A stretch of 64,000 nucleotides of DNA from Magnetococcales bacterium (lineage in GTDB: Bacteria; Pseudomonadota; Magnetococcia; Magnetococcales; JADFYX01), in NCBI GenBank assembly GCA_015232365.1, contig JADFZU010000002.1:1-64000 (forward strand), given 5' to 3'. Positions 20,351 to 28,618 of this stretch are shown here, one piece after another. Both the position numbers and the translations under genes were made by a program. How positions within the stretch are numbered: the stretch's first letter is position 1; every line of letters starts with the position of its first letter. Under the pieces are notes generated by a model. That model was not told where the DNA came from. It was given only the letters and a program-made list of their open reading frames with translations, and made no database searches.

Positions 20351-21282
20351 AAGCCCGTGGCTTTGGATTGGGAAAAAAAATAGGAGAGAGGGGAATGGCA
20401 TCAACTTTAGGCCGTGGTTTAGGCTCTTTATTGGGTGAAGAGACGGTTAATGAGTCGGTAAAGGAGAAAGTTCGGGAGGTTTTATTAGAGCAGATTATAC
20501 CGAACAAAAACCAGCCTCGTGGTGTTATGGATGTGGAGTCGTTAACCGAGCTTGCTGACTCTATTCGTAAGCAGGGGGTGTTGCAGCCTATACTGGTTCG
20601 GCAATCTGGCGATAGAGATAGTAAGAGTCCCCGTTATGAACTGGTAGCAGGAGAGCGGCGGTGGCGGGCTTCCAAACTTGCAGGTTTGAGTAAAATTCCG
20701 GTTTTGGTTCGTGATTGGAGTGATGATAAGTCGTTAGAGGTAGCTATTTTAGAAAATTTGCAGCGGGAGGAGTTAAACCCGGTTGATATAGCCAGGGGTT
20801 ATGAGAACTTAATCAGGAGTTTTGGTTATAGCCACAAAAAGGTAGGCCAGCAGGTCGGTAAGAGCAGGGTTGCTGTTAGTAATGCTTTAAGGCTATTAAA
20901 CCTACCTGAAGAGGTTTTGGATCTAGTTGTTTCTGGGGAGATATCCATGGGCCATGCCAGGGCGTTGGTGGGTATGGATCATGCTCCGGCTATGGTGATG
21001 CACCTTGCCAATAGAATCATTGAGGAGGGCCTGTCGGTTCGGGCGACTGAGGCGGTTATCCGGGAGATGGGCAAACGGCAGGATGTAGTTGCAGATGTGG
21101 AGGAGAAAAAGAGCAAAGGTGGCCGCAGGCGTGATCCGGTTATTGTTGATATGGAGATGAGGCTGAAAAAGGAGTTGAAAACCGGGGTAACGATTACCTG
21201 CGTCAACGGTAAGGGCAAGATAATAATGGAGTTTGACAACCCTGAGAAGCTAGAGGCATTGGCGGAGTTGTTGTTGGTATAA
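20347..21282 (+). CDS. parB: Chromosome partitioning protein ParB
   Basis: LGRGLGSLL, NPRGV-like NQPRGVMD, ELVAGERRWRASKLAG, LENLQREELNPVD; ATGA overlap with hemG (alternative start 20395). Confidence 0.95.
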   Translation: MKARGFGLGKKIGERGMASTLGRGLGSLLGEETVNESVKEKVREVLLEQIIPNKNQPRGVMDVESLTELADSIRKQGVLQPILVRQSGDRDSKSPRYELVAGERRWRASKLAGLSKIPVLVRDWSDDKSLEVAILENLQREELNPVDIARGYENLIRSFGYSHKKVGQQVGKSRVAVSNALRLLNLPEEVLDLVVSGEISMGHARALVGMDHAPAMVMHLANRIIEEGLSVRATEAVIREMGKRQDVVADVEEKKSKGGRRRDPVIVDMEMRLKKELKTGVTITCVNGKGKIIMEFDNPEKLEALAELLLV

Positions 21283-21288
21283 AGTCAT

Positions 21289-21318
21289 TGGGGTTCAGGT
21301 GGGGCTACTTGAACCCCA
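21289..21318. terminator. Hairpin between the convergent parB and miaA ends
   Basis: TGGGGTTCA ... TGAACCCCA 9-bp stem overlapping the miaA stop; no clear T-tract. Confidence 0.4.
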
Positions 21319-22225
21319 GAAACTTCCCCACCTCTTTTATCGCTTTTTCAGGCTCGTTCCACGGAATCCATACCAGACCTTTCTCTCTACGCAGCCAGGT
21401 CATCTGCCGCTTTGCATATCTTCTGCTCTCCCGTTTGCCCCACTCAATGGCCTCCTCTAATGTTTTCTCCCCATCAAAATAGGCAAATATCTGTCGGTAA
21501 CCAACCGCCTTCATCGCTGGGTGATCCCTGTCAAATTTAGCTAAAATGTACTCCGCCTCCTCTAAAAAGCCATCTTCAAGCATAAGATCAAAACGAGCAT
21601 TAATCCGCTCATTCAACTGCTCTCTAGGCCAATCCAAAGCAAGTTTTAAAGTTGTATAACCGGGAGACGGAGGCTGCAAACCATGCCAATCTGTAAGGGT
21701 TTTGCCTGTAGCAGCAAATACCGTTAAACCGTGACATATTCGCTGGCTATCCCCAGGGGGCAGTCGGGAGGCCAGCTCAGGATCTATTGCTTTTAACCGT
21801 TCGTGAAGCCGGGGCCAGCCCAAACTCTCCCCCTCTAAACGGATGGACTCCCTAATTTCACTATCCATCTCCGGCATACAGGCTAAACCATGCTCAACAG
21901 CACGAAAATAAAAACCACTACCGCCGACCATAAATGGTGTAGAGCCACTATTATGAAAACCGGCAATTAAATCCCAAGCTGCCTGCCGGTAGCGATCAGC
22001 AGAAAAAACCTCACACGCTGAAACCCGGTCCAAAAGGTGGTGTCTAACCCTGGACTGCTCATCAGGAGTAGGCTTGGCCGAACCAATAGTAAACTCTCTA
22101 TATACCTGCACCGAGTCGGTATTGATAATCTCAAGATTAAATCTTTCAGCAATCTGCAAAGATAACCCTGTCTTACCAGAGGCCGTTGGACCCATTAAAA
22201 AAATCAGTGGTTTATGCACTTTCAT
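21305..22225 (-). CDS. miaA: tRNA dimethylallyltransferase
   Basis: FLMGPTASGKTGLSLQIAE, NTDSVQVYREFTIGSAKP, MVGGSGFYFRAVEHGL, KRQMTWLRRE. Confidence 0.97.
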   Translation of the reverse strand: MKVHKPLIFLMGPTASGKTGLSLQIAERFNLEIINTDSVQVYREFTIGSAKPTPDEQSRVRHHLLDRVSACEVFSADRYRQAAWDLIAGFHNSGSTPFMVGGSGFYFRAVEHGLACMPEMDSEIRESIRLEGESLGWPRLHERLKAIDPELASRLPPGDSQRICHGLTVFAATGKTLTDWHGLQPPSPGYTTLKLALDWPREQLNERINARFDLMLEDGFLEEAEYILAKFDRDHPAMKAVGYRQIFAYFDGEKTLEEAIEWGKRESRRYAKRQMTWLRREKGLVWIPWNEPEKAIKEVGKFLGFK

Positions 22226-22252
22226 AGCAACATATAATTTGTTTAAAAATCA

Positions 22253-22310
22253 TGGGATGGGTTTGGGAAGTGGGCTTGCCCATTCCCAATGGGGCTTGGG
22301 GCAACGCCCC
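22253..22310. repeat. Dispersed GC-rich intergenic repeat (copy B)
   Basis: tgggatgggtttgggaagtgggcttgcccattcccaatggggcttggggcaacgcccc, co-linear with copies at 28560 and 30915. Confidence 0.85.
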
Positions 22311-22410
22311 ATCTTCTGAGTATAATATTTGATATAGATGAAATATCCATGTTAAATATTGCCATTAGTTTTTGTATTTTAAGCTGCTACCCCATAGCCA
22401 GCAATAGCGG

Positions 22411-23163
22411 ATGGTTAAAATGATACTGAAAGATCGGATTGCCCTGGTAACAGGTGCTGGAGCTGGAATAGGTCAAGCTGTCGCCCAAGATTACGCCAAA
22501 CATGGTGCTACCGTCATTCTTCTCGGGAGAAAAAGCAAACATAAAAAGCTGGAAAAAACCTACGATCTAATACAAAAAGAGGGCGGAAAAGCGGTCATTG
22601 TTCCCCTGGATCTTGAACATGAACTAGGGTTGGTTCCCGAAATGGTAAAAGGTCTTTATGAACGGTTTGGCAAGTTGGATATTTTGGTTAATAATGCCGG
22701 AGATCTAGGTGCACTAACTCCACTGGAGTTATACGATAACATGCTCTGGGAAAAAATTTTTCGGATAAATATTACCGCTCCTTTTTTCCTGATTCGTGAG
22801 CTGCTGCCACTACTGAAAAAAAGTGACGATGCTTCGGTAATCAACGTGGTATCGAGTGTAGCTTTTAAAGGTAAGCATTTTTGGGGAGCCTACGCTGCTT
22901 CAAAAGCTGCTCTGGTCAACCTTACAGAGACATGGTCTGACGAGTTAGGAAAAACCAGCGTACGGATGAACAGTGTAAATCCAGGTGCAACTGCCACAGC
23001 GATGCGGGCCTCTGCCTACCCTGGAGAGAACCCCAATACCATACCCCAGCCAACAGAAATTACCCCTGCTTTTCTCTATCTAGCTTCATCTGCGGCAAAA
23101 GAGGAGCGAGGCCAACATATAGATGCCCGCTGCTGGATGTGGTGGAAACCAGAAAATATATAA
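22411..23163 (+). CDS. SDR family oxidoreductase (YciK-like)
   Basis: ALVTGAGAGIGQAVA, LVNNAG, AYAASKAALVNL. Confidence 0.9.
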   Translation: MVKMILKDRIALVTGAGAGIGQAVAQDYAKHGATVILLGRKSKHKKLEKTYDLIQKEGGKAVIVPLDLEHELGLVPEMVKGLYERFGKLDILVNNAGDLGALTPLELYDNMLWEKIFRINITAPFFLIRELLPLLKKSDDASVINVVSSVAFKGKHFWGAYAASKAALVNLTETWSDELGKTSVRMNSVNPGATATAMRASAYPGENPNTIPQPTEITPAFLYLASSAAKEERGQHIDARCWMWWKPENI

Positions 23164-23183
23164 TTTACCAATAGGTGGACGTT

Positions 23184-23324
23184 ATGAAAGCCAAAGCTCT
23201 GTTATCTCTTAAACTATTAGTTGTACTCTCCATGCTGACTCTCAGCGGATGCTCTTCAAGTTGCAGCGGTAGTGCCAGCTCAGATGGTCATGTGGCAGGG
23301 TGTGGAAAATCGTTTAGATTCTAA
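23184..23324 (+). CDS. Small lipoprotein, 46 aa
   Basis: Not in the supplied ORF track; MKAKALLSLKLLVVLSMLTLSGCSSSCSGSASSDGHVAGCGKSFRF with lipobox LSGC and AGGTGG upstream. Confidence 0.6.
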   Translation: MKAKALLSLKLLVVLSMLTLSGCSSSCSGSASSDGHVAGCGKSFRF

Positions 23325-23377
23325 AAATTTATGGCATGGGTTTTGGAATATGGCATAACCCAAGAGGCTGGATCAGG

Positions 23378-24448
23378 CTACGGCCTGTTTTGCTTCAAGT
23401 TAAAGACATAAGCAAGAACTTCAGCAACCGCCTTAAATAGATTAGCCGGAATAGTCTGATCCACCTCCACCTCTTTGTATATGGTTCTAGTTAGAGGGGG
23501 GTTCTGTACGATAATCACATCATGCTCTTTGGCAACATCACGAATTTTTTTAGCAATCAACCCCTTACCTTTAGCAACCAGCTTTGGAGCCTGCATCTCC
23601 CCCTGCTTATACTGTAAAGCCACCGCATAATGGGTTGGGTTGGTAATTATCACATCAGCTTTAGGGACCTCTTCCATCATCCGTCGCTGGGCCATCTCTC
23701 GCTGAATCTGCCGGATTCTTCCCTTGATAAGCGGATCACCTTCCATCTGTTTCTGTTCGTCTTTGACCTCCTGCTTGGTCATTTTAAGGCCTTTATTATG
23801 TTCATATTTTTGGTAGATAAAATCCAGAAGTGCCATGCCTAAAAACGCCAATGTAACTATAGACATAACCTCCATGATATCAAAAGCCATGGACTCAACA
23901 AAAAAATCAATATTAGTACCTGCCAGCCCCAAAATTCGATCAGAACTGTCTTTTAAAGCCCAATAGACGACAAAAGAGATCAAGGACATCTTGAAAATAG
24001 ATTTAAAAAGCTCAACTATGGATTTCATAGAGAAGAGCCGTTTAAAGCCTGATATGGGGTTTAGTTTGGAAAATTTTGGCTGCAGGGATTCCATGGAGAT
24101 GAGAAAACCGTGTTGTATAATCCCGGAGAAAATGGCAAAAATTACAAACAGAGCAAAAAAAGGTGCTAAATCAATCATGTACTCTTTAACAAGACCGTTA
24201 AGGAGAAAGCTTAACCCCATTGGAGTAATGTCACTTGAGATGGCTCCAGAGAAGAAAAAGCGCATCTTGGTCTGCATAGAGTTCCAGAGAACCTCTCCCT
24301 GGAAATAAAAAAGTATGGTTGCGGCAACAAACAGAAGTGCGGTTCCTACCTCTTTGGATGAGGTAACCTGACCTTTATTCCTGGCATCGGATAGCCTTTT
24401 TTCAGTGGGGTCTTCGGTTTTGGAGTCTTGGTCGGTATCTTCTGCCAT
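23378..24448 (-). CDS. flhB: Flagellar biosynthesis protein FlhB
   Basis: EDPTEKRLSDARNKGQV, autocleavage site NPTHYAVAL. Confidence 0.97.
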   Translation of the reverse strand: MAEDTDQDSKTEDPTEKRLSDARNKGQVTSSKEVGTALLFVAATILFYFQGEVLWNSMQTKMRFFFSGAISSDITPMGLSFLLNGLVKEYMIDLAPFFALFVIFAIFSGIIQHGFLISMESLQPKFSKLNPISGFKRLFSMKSIVELFKSIFKMSLISFVVYWALKDSSDRILGLAGTNIDFFVESMAFDIMEVMSIVTLAFLGMALLDFIYQKYEHNKGLKMTKQEVKDEQKQMEGDPLIKGRIRQIQREMAQRRMMEEVPKADVIITNPTHYAVALQYKQGEMQAPKLVAKGKGLIAKKIRDVAKEHDVIIVQNPPLTRTIYKEVEVDQTIPANLFKAVAEVLAYVFNLKQNRP

Positions 24449-24472
24449 GGTCTAAATCTATCCCCTATACGG

Positions 24473-25267
24473 TTATAAACCAACCAATTTATTTGCTAAA
24501 GAGAAGAAGCCGTTTATCTCTCTAGCCATAACGTGAGCAAAAAGAGTCATGGTAAAGCCGAGGATGATAAAGCCGATCATCTGGGCGATGGGCATGGCCA
24601 GGAAGAAAACTTGAATTTGTGGCGAGGCCCGGTTGATCAATCCCATACCAAGATAGAGAAGCTTGGTAGAGGCGATAATAGGTGCTGAAATCAGTATTGC
24701 CAGCTTGAATAGCTGTAAAAGAGCGGCAGTACCAGCTTGCAGCAACCCCTCTCCTGAGGGCAGACCGCCACCAAGGGGCATTGTTTGGAACGATTTGCTT
24801 ATCCCCTCAATAAGCAAGTGGTGTCCATTCAAATTTAGAAAGAGCATCAAGACAACCAGATAGAGCAAATTACTCAAAACACCCTCTTGAACTCCAGATG
24901 TGGGGTCCATAACCATAGCCATTGAGAGGCCCATCTGAAAACCGATCAATCCGCCCGCTACCTGAACTGCCACCAAAACCCAATGAACCAACATGCCAAA
25001 CATACCACCGATAAGTATCTCTACAACTACAGCTCCGACCATCATGGGAACATTGGCATCACCCTCTAAAGCCCAGGGTTCAACCAGGGGAAAGACGACG
25101 ATGGTAATGCCAAGCAAAAGAGCTGTTTTAATCTGTTTTGGGCCAACAGCACGGGAGAAAAACGGGGCTGCTAAAAACATTCCTGAAAAGCGGGCAAGAA
25201 TCAAGACATAACGCTCCACCTGACCTATGGAGAGACCTAAAAAGTCCATCAATGCAAACGGATCCAT
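24473..25267 (-). CDS. fliR: Flagellar biosynthesis protein FliR
   Basis: LARFSGMFLAAPFFSRAVGPKQIKTALLLGI; between fliQ and flhB. Confidence 0.95.
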   Translation of the reverse strand: MDPFALMDFLGLSIGQVERYVLILARFSGMFLAAPFFSRAVGPKQIKTALLLGITIVVFPLVEPWALEGDANVPMMVGAVVVEILIGGMFGMLVHWVLVAVQVAGGLIGFQMGLSMAMVMDPTSGVQEGVLSNLLYLVVLMLFLNLNGHHLLIEGISKSFQTMPLGGGLPSGEGLLQAGTAALLQLFKLAILISAPIIASTKLLYLGMGLINRASPQIQVFFLAMPIAQMIGFIILGFTMTLFAHVMAREINGFFSLANKLVGL

Positions 25268-25271
25268 TGGA

Positions 25272-25541
25272 CTAGTTAATCATGTTGGGGATTGATGCAA
25301 ACAGATCATTAAAATAATCCATCAATGTTTGCAGCATCCAGGGTAGGGAGATCATCAAGGCCAGAAAGGTAGCGAGAATCTTGGGGATGAAGGTAAGAGT
25401 CATCTCTTGAATTTGGGTAACAGACTGGAATAGGGAGATTAAAATACCCACCACCAAGGCAGTAAGTAGCATGGGCGCAGAGATCATCATTGCGATCCGC
25501 AACGCATCTACCACCATCTGTATTACCGTTTCCATTGGCAT
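25272..25541 (-). CDS. fliQ: Flagellar biosynthesis protein FliQ
   Basis: 89 aa; LTALVVGILISLFQSVTQIQEMTLTFIPKI. Confidence 0.96.
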   Translation of the reverse strand: MPMETVIQMVVDALRIAMMISAPMLLTALVVGILISLFQSVTQIQEMTLTFIPKILATFLALMISLPWMLQTLMDYFNDLFASIPNMIN

Positions 25542-25609
25542 GATAGAAGCTCTTTTAAAGAGAAATATAACTCAATTTACCTGACTTTCCAGGACTTTGC
25601 ACGGTAAAA

Positions 25610-26803
25610 TTAAGATCGATCAAAAAGGTGGCCGTGAAGCAGCTCATAAAGATCAAAAATTGTGATTGCCATAGCGGCCATCATTGGTCCAAAAAGAAGG
25701 CCGGGAATGCCAAAACTAATCAAGCCGCCAATGGTCGCCAATGTTACCAGAAGGGTGTGGTCGAGAATTTTAAGGTTATCATTTTCTCCACCATCTCCCC
25801 GGCTTTTAGCCAGCCAGCTAATCAATAGGGGGCGGAGGATATTGTCGACGACAAAACCCACCACTACCGCTCCCCAAACCGCTATAAAAATCGCTTTTGT
25901 ATGGTGTCCGTTCCAATAGAGTATATAACAGAGCGGCCCCCAAATTATAAAACCGCCAACCACCGGAATAAATGAGGCAACTGCAATAGCCACCCCGAGA
26001 TAGAACCAGGGCAGATCCATAAAAATAGCCACAATGGAGAAGGATATACCCTGGAGTAGAGCAATACCAAGAGTACTAAGGGTAAGAATGGTGGCTAGAG
26101 AGTGAAAGCGGTCGAAAAAAAACTGGTCATATTGGTTGGGCAGTGGGGTTAAATGTTTAATCCTTATCAATATTTTTGGCCCATCCCGGTAGAAGAAAAA
26201 GAGAGAGAAGACCACCAATATCAGAGAGGTGAAAAATGCTGAGAAGTTATTGGTGATGCCACGAAAGAGAAACAGCACCATAGCAACAGCCTGCTGCCCA
26301 ACCTGCTCTTTGTGGGTTGTGGCCCACTCCAATATATAATTCCTAAAGGTCTCCGGCATTGGTATGTGCTCCAAATACCCTGCCAAGGCCAGTTTTAATG
26401 TTGCCAGATCGGGAAAGCTTGCTATCCACTCCTGTAGTTGGCGTAGCCCTTCACCAATGCGTAGTCCAGTAGCGAAAAGAAGGTAGATAATTGGGGTTAA
26501 TACTAAAAAAAAAATTAAAACAGTCATGATAAGTGCTGCTCTGTCCGATTTGATATTAAAGCGGCACTGAATATCTTGGTAGGTGGTGTAGGTGGAAGAG
26601 GCTAGAAGTATGGCTATGAAGATACCGGGCAGAAGGGGAAAGAATAGCCAAAGCAAGCCGCAACAAGCCAGCACCAACAGTGTCAGCATAAAGCCTTCCT
26701 GAAATGGAGGGGTAAAGTTTGTTTTGGCTTTAGTCGGTTTAACCATCCCTCTATTGAAAGCTAAATCGGTTCTTATTGTCAATGTTGTTGAGAGTTTGCC
26801 CAT
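25610..26803 (-). CDS. AI-2E transporter family (PerM-like) protein
   Basis: Multiple TM helices, GFVVDNILRPLLIS and GIPGLLFGPMMAAMAITIFDLY C-terminal signature. Confidence 0.88.
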   Translation of the reverse strand: MGKLSTTLTIRTDLAFNRGMVKPTKAKTNFTPPFQEGFMLTLLVLACCGLLWLFFPLLPGIFIAILLASSTYTTYQDIQCRFNIKSDRAALIMTVLIFFLVLTPIIYLLFATGLRIGEGLRQLQEWIASFPDLATLKLALAGYLEHIPMPETFRNYILEWATTHKEQVGQQAVAMVLFLFRGITNNFSAFFTSLILVVFSLFFFYRDGPKILIRIKHLTPLPNQYDQFFFDRFHSLATILTLSTLGIALLQGISFSIVAIFMDLPWFYLGVAIAVASFIPVVGGFIIWGPLCYILYWNGHHTKAIFIAVWGAVVVGFVVDNILRPLLISWLAKSRGDGGENDNLKILDHTLLVTLATIGGLISFGIPGLLFGPMMAAMAITIFDLYELLHGHLFDRS

Positions 26804-26860
26804 AATAAAGGAATAAATGGGCGGTTATACAATTTTAAAATAGTTTATGGAGAGTTAAAA

Positions 26861-27430
26861 ATGAGACACTCAAAGATCCTTGCTGGCGTTGTAATGTTGT
26901 GCGGTATTTTGACTGCACTACCACCCTCAGATGCTTTTGCCGTTGGTAGCTGGTCCTATCCACAGTCAGAAGATGAGCGGGAAAAGCGAGAGTCTGCTTT
27001 AGAGGCCCAGTTGGCTGATCTAGAGAAAAACTATCAAGATCAATATTCCGTTGTCACTGAAAAGAAAAGCCAGTTGATCGAGCTTATTGAGAAGATCAAG
27101 CTTGCAGGTGTAGATCTTGAATTTCAAAAAAAGCCTCTGCAAGAGGCAATTGAAAAATATCGCCAAGTCCAAAAGCTCTCGCTAATTGATCCCATGGTCT
27201 CCACAGAACCACAACGCATGGAGCTGCTTGAGATAAAACGCGAGACTTCGGATCAGGTTGCTGCTTTTGAAGAAAAACAGCAAATTTTGATGGAAAAACT
27301 ACCGAAAGCCAAAGCCAATGTTAAGGTAGCCGTAGAGCAACATAAGCATATATTACAAGAGATAGATAGCTTGATGCGTCATCGTGATGCAGTTCGGGAG
27401 CTGGTTTTTGTTCGTAATGTTGCCGATTGA
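26861..27430 (+). CDS. Hypothetical secreted coiled-coil protein
   Basis: Signal peptide LAGVVMLCGILTALPPSDAFA followed by a charged heptad-rich helix. Confidence 0.65.
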   Translation: MRHSKILAGVVMLCGILTALPPSDAFAVGSWSYPQSEDEREKRESALEAQLADLEKNYQDQYSVVTEKKSQLIELIEKIKLAGVDLEFQKKPLQEAIEKYRQVQKLSLIDPMVSTEPQRMELLEIKRETSDQVAAFEEKQQILMEKLPKAKANVKVAVEQHKHILQEIDSLMRHRDAVRELVFVRNVAD

Positions 27431-27495
27431 TTAAATTTATAAATGGCAAATTAAAGTTTGATTATGTGTAGGCTATGTTTTATTCTGCTTTACAC

Positions 27496-27733
27496 ACTCT
27501 AAGGGGAGTAGTCGCCCTTGTTACACGCTGGAAGAGTTAATCCAGATGAGGTAACGGGGGGCATGTGTCAACATAATTAGGGCGGCATTTTGGCTAATTA
27601 AAAGTCAAAACCGTCCTGTGGTACGTGACGATCCATACTTTGGCAGTCTGTTTGCTGACCAAGAGGGTTTGACGAGACTTTAGGTGCAGTACCTGGGCGA
27701 TGGGATCGACCTAGGTGTTGTGCCTATGGTTTC
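27496..27733 (+). promoter_or_regulatory. yybP-ykoY manganese riboswitch
   Basis: Conserved blocks in order: AAGGGGAGTAG, GTGTCAACATAA, ACGTGACG, GACGAGACTTTAG; followed by a long hairpin 27674-27733; immediately upstream of a UPF0016/GDT1 Mn-exporter family gene. Confidence 0.85.
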
Positions 27734-27753
27734 TTAATTCGATCCCCTTATAG

Positions 27754-28392
27754 GTGTTTTTAATGATCAGCTCCATCCTGCCGTCTGCTTCCAATCTTTT
27801 TGAAGTCCCGCCTCTCGCTCAGTGGTTCTCTATATCTGGTACCACCATGGTAGTGATTTTTCTTGCAGAGCTTGGGGATAAATCCCAACTGGTCTGCATG
27901 ACCTTGGCTGCGAGACATAGACCAAAACCGGTATTTTTTGGTGCTCTGCTTGCCTTTGTTTTTTTAAACATATTGGCGGTGGTATTTGGTGCAGCCCTCT
28001 CAACCTGGATTCCCCATAATGTAATGATCTACATTGTTGCCACTCTTTTTGGGCTGTTTGGTGTGCAAACTTTATTAGCTTCTGAGGAAGATGATGATGA
28101 TGAGGGGGAGGTTGAGATTAAATCGGGTAGGGGAATATTTGCCAGTGCCTTTTTGTTGATTTTTATTGCTGAATTTGGTGATAAAACCCAAATTGCCGTA
28201 GCAGGAATGGCCAGTGCTGCTCCACCTATGACCATTTGGCTGGGTGCGACTTTGGCACTGGCTCTATCTTCGGGAATTGGTGTATTGGTTGGTCAGCGTT
28301 TTCTAAAGCGTATCCCTATGAACATTTTAAGTAAAGTAACCGGAATATTCTTCCTGCTATTGGCCGCATTAGCTCTAACCCAGTTGACTTAA
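27754..28392 (+). CDS. TMEM165/GDT1 (UPF0016) family manganese exporter
   Basis: Two E-x-G-D-K-(S/T)-Q motifs: LAELGDKSQL and IAEFGDKTQI. Confidence 0.92.
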   Translation: MFLMISSILPSASNLFEVPPLAQWFSISGTTMVVIFLAELGDKSQLVCMTLAARHRPKPVFFGALLAFVFLNILAVVFGAALSTWIPHNVMIYIVATLFGLFGVQTLLASEEDDDDEGEVEIKSGRGIFASAFLLIFIAEFGDKTQIAVAGMASAAPPMTIWLGATLALALSSGIGVLVGQRFLKRIPMNILSKVTGIFFLLLAALALTQLT

Positions 28393-28449
28393 ACTTAAAA
28401 ACGGTGGTTGGAAGTGCGTAAATTGTGCAATCTATTACTCTGTCTTGTG

Positions 28450-28500
28450 TATCAGGGAAAATCACAGTCACCTTGTTGGTGACAAGGTTTTTCCCTGATA
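28450..28500. repeat. Inverted repeat with internal second hairpin downstream of the GDT1 gene
   Basis: TATCAGGGAAAA ... TTTTTCCCTGATA with inner GTCACC-TTGTT-GGTGAC. Confidence 0.8.
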
Positions 28501-28559
28501 TGCCAGGCGAATCAATAGGTTGTGCCGGTGCGTGCTTCTAACTGATGTTACTTAGGTAA

Positions 28560-28618
28560 TGGGGTGGGTTTTATAAGGTGGTCTTGCCCCTTCCCAATGG
28601 GGTGCGGGGCAAATCCCC
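28560..28618. repeat. Dispersed GC-rich repeat (copy C), overlaps the 3' end of the TPR-glycosyltransferase ORF
   Basis: tggggtgggttttataaggtggtcttgccccttcccaatggggtgcggggcaaatcccc. Confidence 0.85.
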
